Assembly: GCA_014379665.1 (NCBI GenBank)
Contig: JACMLK010000114.1
Location: 1-8,504, forward strand
Direction: 5' to 3'
Origin: Saprospiraceae bacterium
GTDB taxonomy: Bacteria; Bacteroidota; Bacteroidia; Chitinophagales; Saprospiraceae
Length of the DNA stretch: 8,504 nt
The stretch's first letter is position 1, and each line of letters opens with the position of its first letter. The translations under genes and the position numbers were made by a program. The notes below the pieces were generated by a model. That model did no database searches, had not been told where the DNA came from, and saw only the letters and a list, made by a program, of their open reading frames with translations. Shown here piece by piece: positions 1 through 8,493 of this stretch.

Positions 1-84
1 AACAGGAATGAGATATCTGACAGCAAAAAACACTATTATATTGATTATCAATAGGTTTTTTACAACTTCGGTCATTCTGAGCAT
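1..84 (-). CDS. Rhomboid-family intramembrane serine protease, N-terminal fragment (cut by window edge)
   Basis: The minus strand downstream of mutL opens a reading frame at ATG 84 that runs without a stop to the edge of the window (28 codons). It reads MLRMTEVVKNLL followed by IINIIVFFAVRYLIPV. A short polar start, the VVKNLLIIN stretch and then a hydrophobic segment are what I recall of the N-terminus of Bacteroidota rhomboid proteases, which cleave membrane proteins within the bilayer using a Ser-His dyad. The catalytic residues would lie outside the window and cannot be checked. The second in-frame ATG (position 75, MTEVVKN) is an equally possible start. The gap to the mutL stop is 13 bases (22 from the second ATG), so co-transcription with mutL is likely. 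A rhomboid gene after mutL is, from memory, a common order in this phylum. Only the N-terminus is seen, so the family call is an inference. Confidence 0.62.
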   Translation of the reverse strand, partial: MLRMTEVVKNLLIINIIVFFAVRYLIPV

Positions 85-97
85 ACTGGTAACTTCA

Positions 98-1939
98 TTA
101 ATTATTAAATCGTTTCGTAAGTTCGTCCTGCTCTATGGTGATAAAACATTTCTTTCCTGAAGGACTTTTATAAGGCATATTACAAGCAAATAACTGATCA
201 ATAAGACGGGTCATTTCTTCTTTCTCCAATTTTTTGCCCCGTTTGATACACGCTGAGCTGGCCATTGATCTGGCCAGATTATCGTCAATACCCAACTCAA
301 ATTCAAGATTTTCAATATACTGATTTATCAGTTTTTCTACTAACGTTTCAATTGACACCGCACTATCCAAACCGGAAGGAGTCCCATGAATAATAAAAGT
401 ATTTTGCCCGAATTCCTCCATTTCAAAACCCAATCCATTGACCTTATCCAATATTTTCATCAGAATGCCGGCTCTGGAAGGATCCAGTTCAATAGTGCGT
501 GGAAAGAGTTCCTTTTGAGAAAACAATTCTCCGTTTTGCATAGCTTCAAGATAATATTCATATAATACCCGTTCATGTGCCGCCTGTTGATCTATGACCA
601 TCATTCCGGTTTTAATCTGAAATAAGATATAACTTTGGTGTAATTGATAGGGTTCTTTTATATTGAATGATTTCAACGGATCCGTTTCATCCAGGCTCAT
701 TTGAAACACTTCGTTTTCAATAGTTTCCGCTTCTGAATTAACTTTAGTAGGTGGTGACTTCAATTGCTCAAGTCCCTGATAGATCTGTTCCCATCCTTTA
801 GTACTTTCCTGACCGGGACTAAAGTTAACTCCTTTTTCCAACGGATAGAATTCCTGCCATTTTTTATTTGTATCAGGTTGTTCAGGCTGATCACCTGAAA
901 ATTTATTTAAAAAATTGTGATCCACTGTAAAGTCCAGCATAGGTACCAGACTGTATTGACCTATAGAATGTTTGAGCGTGACTCTTAAATAATTATAGAT
1001 CAATCGCTCATCTTCAAATTTTATCTCTGTTTTTGTAGGATGCACATTGATATCAATATTGGCCGGATCAATTTCAAGAAAAAGAAAATACGCAGGAAAA
1101 ACATCCTTTGAAATCAAATCATCATAGGCACTTCTGATGGCATGATTCAGATAGTTGCTTTTAATAAACCTTTTATTGACAAAAATAAATTGCTCACCCT
1201 GAGTTTTTTTTGCTGACTCTGCTTTGCCTGTAAAACCGGAAAAATTTGCTACTTCAGTTTCTTCATTCACAGGTATAAGCTTATCATTCATTTGTTTGCC
1301 TATAAAACCTACAATTCTTTGTTTGAGACTGGATTTTGGCAGATGAAATAATTCATTACCATTATGGTGGAATGTAAAGTGCAATTCAGGGTTTGCTAAT
1401 GCCACTCTTTGAAACTCGTCGATGATGTGTTTTAATTCTACCGGATCAGATTTAAGAAATTTCCTCCTCGCTGGCACATTGTAAAAAAGATTTTTTACAG
1501 TAAATGAAGTACCGGCCGCCGACTGTACTTTTTCCTGTTTTACTATATTGGACCCTTCAATGAGAATACGGCTACCAAGATCTTCAGAAGCCTGGCGGGT
1601 AATTAATTCCACCTGTGCAATAGCCGCAATAGAAGCTAATGCCTCTCCCCTGAATCCCATGGTCCTGATACAAAAAAGATCATTAGCTGATTTTATCTTT
1701 GAGGTCGCGTGTCGTTCGAATGCCATCCGGGCATCCGTTTCTGACATACCTTTCCCATCATCAATCACCTGAATACTGGTCTTTCCCGCATCTTTTATGA
1801 TGACTCTTATAGTAGTACTCTCTGCATCAATGGCGTTTTCCAATAATTCCTTAACGACAGAAGCAGGTCTTTGAATGACTTCACCAGCTGAAATCTGATT
1901 GGCTATGCTGTCCGGCAGGAGTTGAATGATATCGGCCAT
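98..1939 (-). CDS. mutL: DNA mismatch repair protein MutL
   Basis: MutL couples mismatch recognition by MutS to strand removal, using an ATP-driven dimer clamp. The 613-residue product has the full GHKL ATPase domain: KELLEN (catalytic Glu31, Mg-binding Asn35), DDGKG (Asp60), TMGFRGEAL (93-101) and GTSF (143-146). The transducer domain follows, with FVNKR (253-257) and NVHPTK (298-303, catalytic Lys303). Residues about 330-425 are a polar linker, and the C-terminal dimerisation/endonuclease domain covers about 428-613. I start at ATG 1939 (MADIIQLLP), the usual start in this phylum; the frame extends three codons upstream to a TTG at 1948, which is less likely. The C-terminal endonuclease motifs are altered: DQHA reads DQQA (450-453) and CPHGRP reads SPSGKK (592-597), while Glu456 and Cys564 remain. 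Whether it still nicks DNA is therefore open. It lies 12 bases after the small membrane-protein gene and 13 before the rhomboid start. Confidence 0.97.
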   Translation of the reverse strand: MADIIQLLPDSIANQISAGEVIQRPASVVKELLENAIDAESTTIRVIIKDAGKTSIQVIDDGKGMSETDARMAFERHATSKIKSANDLFCIRTMGFRGEALASIAAIAQVELITRQASEDLGSRILIEGSNIVKQEKVQSAAGTSFTVKNLFYNVPARRKFLKSDPVELKHIIDEFQRVALANPELHFTFHHNGNELFHLPKSSLKQRIVGFIGKQMNDKLIPVNEETEVANFSGFTGKAESAKKTQGEQFIFVNKRFIKSNYLNHAIRSAYDDLISKDVFPAYFLFLEIDPANIDINVHPTKTEIKFEDERLIYNYLRVTLKHSIGQYSLVPMLDFTVDHNFLNKFSGDQPEQPDTNKKWQEFYPLEKGVNFSPGQESTKGWEQIYQGLEQLKSPPTKVNSEAETIENEVFQMSLDETDPLKSFNIKEPYQLHQSYILFQIKTGMMVIDQQAAHERVLYEYYLEAMQNGELFSQKELFPRTIELDPSRAGILMKILDKVNGLGFEMEEFGQNTFIIHGTPSGLDSAVSIETLVEKLINQYIENLEFELGIDDNLARSMASSACIKRGKKLEKEEMTRLIDQLFACNMPYKSPSGKKCFITIEQDELTKRFNN

Positions 1940-1951
1940 CTTCAGCAATGA

Positions 1952-2278
1952 TTATCTTGAAAACACCTCCAGCATGGATGTGATTTTGTCCGAACTTATG
2001 ATGACATAAGAAATCATAATCAGGATAATAATGATATAGACCAACCTTACATTTGATTTCTTTTCTGCACTCTTTTTTAAGGTGGGGTCACCATTATATT
2101 TTAATCGAATACCGGATTGTATCCTGCCTTTCATTTTCTCAAGAGATACATCCTCATTGTCTGTAGATTGGTATTTACTTAACCGTTCGTTTAATTCATC
2201 TTTCACAGGATCATAAAATCTTGGTATGTATCCGAATGACTTTGGTTTTAATCTGTTCCCAAATCCTATTTTAATCAT
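1952..2278 (-). CDS. Conserved small single-pass membrane protein upstream of mutL, function unknown
   Basis: This gene encodes 108 residues. The N-terminal 60 or so are soluble and charged, with an aromatic/proline motif FGYIPRFYDP at 15-24. A basic stretch (about 59-78, including KKSAEKK) leads into one hydrophobic segment at about 79-95 (LVYIIIILIMISYVIIS), and a tail of about 13 residues follows. There is no N-terminal signal peptide. The basic residues before the membrane segment suggest a cytoplasmic N-terminus with a C-terminal anchor. From memory, short proteins with a similar Tyr-x-Pro-Arg-Tyr/Phe-Tyr motif and a C-terminal membrane segment sit next to mutL in many Bacteroidota, and some are labelled riboflavin synthase subunit beta. 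Nothing in this sequence supports that label: lumazine and riboflavin synthases are soluble and larger. The 12-base gap to mutL points to one transcript. The gene is probably real because of its position and ordered composition; its function is unknown. Confidence 0.85.
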   Translation of the reverse strand: MIKIGFGNRLKPKSFGYIPRFYDPVKDELNERLSKYQSTDNEDVSLEKMKGRIQSGIRLKYNGDPTLKKSAEKKSNVRLVYIIIILIMISYVIISSDKITSMLEVFSR

Positions 2279-2348
2279 ATTTGACAGAGAGTTTACTCTA
2301 TTAAAACAATCAGTGACTTATTAAGTTTGCCCAATCAAAGATCACAAT

Positions 2349-4377
<2,029 letters not shown>

Positions 4378-4428
4378 AAATATTTATATTTAACGCCTTA
4401 AAAATCAGTGTTTTTATATAAAAATTCA

Positions 4429-4548
4429 ATGATTGCCAAAGAAGGTTTAATGGACGTTAAAATATGTATTGGCTCTGGTGTAGTTATCTGGAATCCGGAA
4501 AAAGAAATCAATAATAAAACAGGTGAAATCAAACTTTTACACTCTTAA
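4429..4548 (+). CDS. Possible small ORF (39 aa) between gyrB and the surface-protein gene
   Basis: This is the only plus-strand frame with any claim to be a gene. ATG 4429 opens 39 codons ending at TAA 4546-4548; a GTG at 4408 is in frame upstream. The product begins MIAKEGLMDVKICIGSGVVI and continues with WNPEKEINNKTGEIKLLHS. Its composition is balanced and protein-like, and the stretch is less AT-rich than the bases on either side. It has no signal peptide, membrane segment or motif I recognise. The best upstream promoter-like box, TATATTTA (4385-4392), has one mismatch to TAnnTTTG and no clear -33 partner. It could be a small protein, a relic of a lost gene or a chance frame; an open frame of this length often arises by chance, so I rate it low. 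Confidence 0.2.
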   Translation: MIAKEGLMDVKICIGSGVVIWNPEKEINNKTGEIKLLHS

Positions 4549-4564
4549 ATATCTGCATATTTAA
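4545..4564. repeat. AT-only inverted repeat downstream of the surface-protein gene
   Basis: TTAAATAT-CTGC-ATATTTAA forms an 8-bp perfect stem with a four-base loop, 45 bases beyond the stop of the minus-strand surface-protein gene. It overlaps the stop codon of the small plus-strand frame. It is the only hairpin I see between that gene and gyrB, so it could mark the transcript end. With only A-U pairs and no proper U-run it is a weak terminator candidate. Confidence 0.3.
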
Positions 4565-4608
4565 ATGATAATTTCTTGAAGTCTTATTATTCATGTTAAA
4601 ATATTCCC

Positions 4609-7600
4609 TTAATTCCTGACTTTATCAGCAAGCGTGACCGAACCGGAATATTCTATGACTTTTCCATCAATAAATAGCACACTTGTATAATATACAAATA
4701 CGGCCGGATCCAGTCTCTGCCCGTTAAAAGTCCCGTCCCACCCATCTGTACCGGTTGGATCAGGTCTGTAATTGCTTTTTTCAAAAACTAAATTGCCCCA
4801 GCGGTCAAAAATAGAAAAAGTCTGGACTTCTTCTACCCCCGGACCAATGACTGGCTGAAAATAGTCATTATTCCCATCACGGTTTGGAGAGAATATATTT
4901 GCAAAAAAAACATTTCTAAGATTCTTTACAGAGATCGTGATATCATCTGATCCTGTACATCCGTTGATGTCCGTTACAGTAAGTAAATAAGTGGTACTCT
5001 CCGAAGGATTCAACTCCACCGTCTGACAATTTGAAGTCAGACAATTAAGAGCGGTCAACGGCGTCCAGATCAATGAATCCAATGCCACAGGCGAATCAAT
5101 AAGCGCATTGATCACCGGTGATGGAAGACCCAACTGAATCTCCATATCTGATCCCAAATCCACATCAATCTGATCAGGTTGTGTGATGGTTATGATAGTG
5201 TCGATGGTACATCCTGCTGAGTCAATCAGATTTATAAAATAGACCCCTGCAAAAACACTTACACAAGAATCAATAGGATATCTTGTGCCGTTATTGAGTT
5301 GAAATGTATATTTATTTCCTGTACCTCCGGTAAGATATTTGACAGATATACAAGTGGTACCACCACTGCAAAGTGGTTCGGCTACGCTGTTTAATTCGCC
5401 TTTTAGTGAAACAGGTGCCATGAGATCATGGCATAAAGTATCTTTACATCCTTTGTTGTCAGATACTGTGGCACAGTAAGTTCCTGCAGAAAGACCGGAT
5501 GCCGTTTCTTTGTCAGCAACAACACCATTTTGCCAAACGTACGTTTTAATACCCGGATTTCCTCCGGTAGTCATGAGTGCTATTTTCCCTTCTGTTTGAT
5601 TATTACAATCCAGTTCTACAGATCTGACATTATCCACGGATGCTTCCAATTTGGCCGGTCCGGTCAGTGTCAAAGTATCTTTATATTCACAATTGTTGCT
5701 GTCACTGATGACTACTTCATAACTTCCGGTACCAATATTACTTACAGTAGGAGTAAACTGACCTATATTCCAGTTGTACGTATAGCCTAAACCAGTACCT
5801 CCTGTGGCTGCCACTGTCAACGATCCGTTGCTGTCTCCGAAACATGTCGGATTTAAAGCAAAAGTTTTGGTCTGATCCAACGTTAACAAAGGGTAAGTAC
5901 CGATTGTAAAAAAAACAGTATCCGACGTGCATAAGCCCTGAGTGGCAATAACCCAATTTGTGCCTGTGGGAAGATTTATTGCAAATGGAGCTACAGTCCC
6001 TGATGACCAGGTGTAGCTCAGATTAGGAGGACCACCAAGGATAGCTCCCTGTCCTGTAGAAAGACCAAAACAGGTCACATTTCTTGTGTCGGGCACCGGA
6101 AAAGTGATTGGAGCGGGAGATGTAATGATAATATTTGTATCCTTCTGACATCCTGCGGGATTAATCACAGTTAGTGTATATTCCCCTGCTTTAGCTATTA
6201 GTGTATTGTCAGAATCTATAATAACCGGATTATTTTTGACTGTCCATTCAAATAGATAGCCCGTCGGATTTCCACTAACGTTGACCACTGCCTGCCCATC
6301 TGCTTCACTGCATATTGCATTGGTGACACTGGTAGTGAAGATAATAGGAGCAGGTTCTGTGATCGTTAAACTATCGATATTTGAACATCCGTCAGAACCT
6401 GTTACTTCTACCGTATATGTGCCCGGAGGTATATTTAGTAATGTCTGCGCAATTCCGATTACTACTCCCCCACTATCTTTCCAGGAAATGTTAAACGGTC
6501 CGTTTGATCCCAGAATATCCACTCTAATGGTGGCATCATTTTTTCCTGCACAACTGATGGGTTTGACCAATTCCGGAGTAATGTCCAGGGTACCGGCATC
6601 ATTAAGCAAAATTGATAAGGTTGATGTGCAACTATTTGCATCCGTGACAGTCACCACAAAAGTACCACCTGTCAGATTACCTATACTATCGGGGTTGCCG
6701 GGTTGGATCGGATTCCAGTTATACATATAGGTTCCTGTGCCTCCTGTAGGGTGTAATGCGATAGATCCGTTAGTAGTACATCCCGGATTCACAACCACTT
6801 CATTTATCAATATAGGATTGGGTTCATTAATGGAAAAAAAGACAGTATCCTTACAGGCATCCGCATCAATGACCCTATAGGCATAATTACCTTTGGGCAG
6901 CCCGGTGATGCTGAATGTATCGCTTTTAGGGGTCCCAAGATTAGGGAAGCCTACTAAAGGCAAAAATGTATAATCCACCGAATATGGATTGGCTGTCAGG
7001 ATCACAGTTCCATCTGATCCGCCGGAGCATAAAATATCTGTTTTTATAAAATTCATGTCAATAACGCGATCAATTGGCATCGTAAATGTCTTTACATTCG
7101 TATCGCACAACAAGGTATCCCTGACATTAAAAGTAAAATTACCCGCCCCGATATTGGACAGATTTAATGGAGATGTAAATCGAATCCAGTTATTCCCGTT
7201 CAGGGAATATTCATAAGGATTTCCAATTTGCCATGGCGAACCACCGCTGGCAGTAATTCGGATTTCACCTTTTTTAATTTCTGTACATGGCGCATCTTTA
7301 ATTACCTGGAGGTTCATCCTTAGGGTATCCAGCACTAACTCAAATGTATCTTTTTTAATACATCCCGCAAAATCTGTCACGGTTACATAATAAACTCCCG
7401 TAGATAATGACCCGATGGAATCAAATTTTGTTCCGCTGATCAGATTTGACCATTCATATCTGTATGGAGATATACCTCCAACCACATTTGGCAATTTAAT
7501 GTACCCGTTTTTTCTGTCAGAACAAGTGGCATTTTTTATTTTGGGTGTATCATAGGACAGCGCAACGTTATTACTAACATTGATAGGTCCAAGTGAAAAC

Positions 7601-8352
7601 ATAATATTATTGGCATCTGTAAATACAATGGTATAATTCATCTCAGGTATGTTTGAAATGGTCACCCGCTCACCATCAAGTGCAATAGTTCCGGTATACA
7701 TTCCCCCGTTCACGTTGTACGAATACGGTGGGGTGCCTCCGGTAGCATAGAAAGTAATAAATGCATCCATGAAATTATTGACACCATCGGCATCACACTT
7801 ATTGTAAAATGCAGTAAGCGTGTTGCTCTTAATCATAATAGTTCCTACATTCGAAATCATCTGATCTGTACAGACAGTTTTCCCGTTTTGGTCTACATTA
7901 CAAATTTCCAGATCAAGTAATAACCCATTGAAATACACCGGAGAAACATTTCCTGCATTTCCGATCAGATCAAAACACAAGGTAAATAAAACTTCACCGT
8001 CAGGAATAGTGGTAGGATCACTAGCCCATACAAAATTTATATACCCGTCTTCTTTCAATAAACAGTTGAAAATATCAATTCCAAAGAAATTGTTCAACAA
8101 TAACGGATGAATATACCTTGCAGGACATTCGGGGACGACCAATGTGGAATTATAGGAAAGATTGAATTGAATGGATTCAATATTTGTAAAGTTTTTAGAG
8201 GTGACATCAAGACAGACCTGTGTTCCCGTTTCACCCATGCCGCTTGAGACCGTGAGTTCCAGTGTATCTATCTGAGCAATACAGTGCTGGGTAAGTCCAA
8301 TGAAGAGAATAATCCTTAATGTGGTCAATAATGTAGATTTCCTTAATATCAT
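4609..8352 (-). CDS. Secreted SprB-repeat surface protein with T9SS type B C-terminal domain
   Basis: The product has 1247 residues. Residues 1-26 form a signal peptide (hydrophobic LRIILFIGL, likely cut after CIA). Residues about 30-175 resemble a cohesin/carbohydrate-binding-type beta domain. About eleven SprB-like repeats fill 186-1065, each built around GG.. PY.Y.W .. L.aG.Y.vtVtD..GC. An Ig/PKD-like domain follows at about 1066-1143. The end (about 1146-1245) is the gliding-motility-associated C-terminal domain: FSPNRDGNNDYF, IFDRWGNLVFE, GWDGTFNG and PAVFVYY. This domain directs export by the type IX secretion system in Bacteroidota, so the protein is predicted to be secreted or held at the cell surface, probably for adhesion or gliding. 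No catalytic domain is visible and the ligand is unknown. I start at ATG 8352; the frame continues three codons to a TTG at 8361, but the ATG gives a cleaner signal peptide. No porP/sprF-type partner gene is next to it here. Confidence 0.9.
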   Translation of the reverse strand: MILRKSTLLTTLRIILFIGLTQHCIAQIDTLELTVSSGMGETGTQVCLDVTSKNFTNIESIQFNLSYNSTLVVPECPARYIHPLLLNNFFGIDIFNCLLKEDGYINFVWASDPTTIPDGEVLFTLCFDLIGNAGNVSPVYFNGLLLDLEICNVDQNGKTVCTDQMISNVGTIMIKSNTLTAFYNKCDADGVNNFMDAFITFYATGGTPPYSYNVNGGMYTGTIALDGERVTISNIPEMNYTIVFTDANNIMFSLGPINVSNNVALSYDTPKIKNATCSDRKNGYIKLPNVVGGISPYRYEWSNLISGTKFDSIGSLSTGVYYVTVTDFAGCIKKDTFELVLDTLRMNLQVIKDAPCTEIKKGEIRITASGGSPWQIGNPYEYSLNGNNWIRFTSPLNLSNIGAGNFTFNVRDTLLCDTNVKTFTMPIDRVIDMNFIKTDILCSGGSDGTVILTANPYSVDYTFLPLVGFPNLGTPKSDTFSITGLPKGNYAYRVIDADACKDTVFFSINEPNPILINEVVVNPGCTTNGSIALHPTGGTGTYMYNWNPIQPGNPDSIGNLTGGTFVVTVTDANSCTSTLSILLNDAGTLDITPELVKPISCAGKNDATIRVDILGSNGPFNISWKDSGGVVIGIAQTLLNIPPGTYTVEVTGSDGCSNIDSLTITEPAPIIFTTSVTNAICSEADGQAVVNVSGNPTGYLFEWTVKNNPVIIDSDNTLIAKAGEYTLTVINPAGCQKDTNIIITSPAPITFPVPDTRNVTCFGLSTGQGAILGGPPNLSYTWSSGTVAPFAINLPTGTNWVIATQGLCTSDTVFFTIGTYPLLTLDQTKTFALNPTCFGDSNGSLTVAATGGTGLGYTYNWNIGQFTPTVSNIGTGSYEVVISDSNNCEYKDTLTLTGPAKLEASVDNVRSVELDCNNQTEGKIALMTTGGNPGIKTYVWQNGVVADKETASGLSAGTYCATVSDNKGCKDTLCHDLMAPVSLKGELNSVAEPLCSGGTTCISVKYLTGGTGNKYTFQLNNGTRYPIDSCVSVFAGVYFINLIDSAGCTIDTIITITQPDQIDVDLGSDMEIQLGLPSPVINALIDSPVALDSLIWTPLTALNCLTSNCQTVELNPSESTTYLLTVTDINGCTGSDDITISVKNLRNVFFANIFSPNRDGNNDYFQPVIGPGVEEVQTFSIFDRWGNLVFEKSNYRPDPTGTDGWDGTFNGQRLDPAVFVYYTSVLFIDGKVIEYSGSVTLADKVRN
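4618..4917 (-). other. T9SS type B sorting domain (CHU_C-like) of the surface protein
   Basis: Residues about 1146-1245 carry the signature of the gliding-motility-associated C-terminal family: NVFFANIFSPNRDGNNDYF-type opening, FDRWGNLVFE in the middle, then GWDGTFNG, DPAVFVYY, and a final GSVTLAD strand. The domain is complete and ends six or so residues before the stop, as expected for a C-terminal export signal. Confidence 0.88.
5158..7797 (-). repeat. Eleven degenerate SprB-like repeats (protein level)
   Basis: Residues about 186-1065 divide into units of about 70-80 residues. Units 2-11 each begin near a cysteine (277, 356, 442, 525, 601, 681, 761, 837, 916, 995) and end near another (331, 416, 500, 575, 656, 735, 808, 888, 969, 1048), 47-60 residues apart. 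Unit 1 has Cys186 but no closing cysteine. Units 2, 5, 9 and 10 fit the GG..Y.W..G.Y.VtD pattern best; units 4, 6, 7 and 8 are more diverged. The units differ too much to form clear tandem repeats at DNA level, so recent unit duplication is unlikely. Confidence 0.8.
7828..8265 (-). other. Cohesin-like N-terminal domain of the surface protein
   Basis: Residues about 30-175 begin LELTVSSGMGETGTQVCLDV, continue with IQFNLSYNSTLV and have GEVLFTLCFDLIGNAG near the end. This order (a strand with a G-x-x-V/C turn, a 'sl.f.l.yn...l' strand, a late 'l..l.F...g..g' strand) is that of cohesin and related cellulosome/carbohydrate-binding beta-sandwiches, which in Bacteroidota often sit just after the signal peptide of large surface proteins. 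Six cysteines (47, 76, 97, 126, 151, 161) could form up to three disulfides. Dockerin binding is not implied. Confidence 0.6.
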
Positions 8353-8399
8353 TTGATTCAAAGAATTGATCGTTATAACTTATGTAATTAAAAACACTG

Positions 8400-8407
8400 C
8401 AAATGTA
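8400..8407 (-). promoter_or_regulatory. Candidate proximal -7 box of the surface-protein gene
   Basis: The minus strand reads TACATTTG, an exact match to TAnnTTTG, followed by C as is frequent in this phylum. It predicts transcription starting near 8393 and a leader of about 40 bases before ATG 8352. No good TTTG box lies 19-21 bases upstream, so the promoter is weak or needs an activator. A 12-bp palindrome lies directly upstream in the spacer. Confidence 0.4.
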
Positions 8408-8408
8408 T

Positions 8409-8420
8409 GTAAAATTTTAC
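8409..8420. repeat. 12-bp palindrome in the spacer of the proximal promoter
   Basis: GTAAAATTTTAC is a perfect palindrome, with two further matched pairs beyond one mismatch on each side (TATGTAAAATTTTACTTA). It lies one base upstream of the TACATTTG box, between the -7 and -33 positions, where a repressor dimer would block RNA polymerase. Operator function is an inference; an AT-rich palindrome of this size can arise by chance. Confidence 0.3.
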
Positions 8421-8462
8421 TTATACATCATTTTGTAAGAGGGAAGCTGTCGATTTTAAACG

Positions 8463-8470
8463 CAAATGTA
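8463..8470 (-). promoter_or_regulatory. Candidate distal -7 box of the surface-protein gene
   Basis: A second exact TACATTTG on the minus strand, within the same nine bases (GCAAATGTA on the plus strand) as the proximal box and 63 bases upstream of it. It would give a leader of about 100 bases. No clear TTTG box lies at the -33 position here either. Confidence 0.35.
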
Positions 8471-8493
8471 CAATGATTGTTGTTTTATTGTAC
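8468..8493. repeat. Inverted repeat GTACAAT-12 nt-ATTGTAC
   Basis: The 7-bp arms GTACAAT (8468-8474) and ATTGTAC (8487-8493) are perfect reverse complements separated by 12 bases. The arm centres are 19 bases apart, roughly two helical turns, and the left arm overlaps the distal TACATTTG box. This layout suits a dimeric regulator, but no such protein is encoded in the window. Confidence 0.3.

Noticed and set aside
5738..5956. A 72-codon minus-strand frame inside the surface-protein gene, and short plus-strand frames at 1548-1772, 2476-2670, 4000-4191, 5530-5790, 6989-7216 and 7928-8110
   Set aside because: All are out-of-frame or antisense shadows of strongly supported genes, with no motif or start context of their own.
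6281..6730. A 149-codon plus-strand open frame opposite the surface-protein gene
   Set aside because: It lies entirely within the well-supported minus-strand repeats, has no recognisable domain, and its composition is that expected from the complement of Thr/Gly/Val-rich coding sequence.
5158..7797. CRISPR-like or tandem DNA repeats inside the surface-protein gene
   Set aside because: The periodicity is at protein level only; recurring DNA strings are short and encode the shared Thr-Gly-Gly-Thr-Gly and Val-Thr-Asp motifs. There are no constant repeats with spacers.
8275..8352. Lipoprotein signal because of Cys24 in the N-terminus of the surface protein
   Set aside because: The residues before Cys24 are Thr-Gln-His, which do not match a lipobox; a signal peptidase I site after Ala26 fits better.
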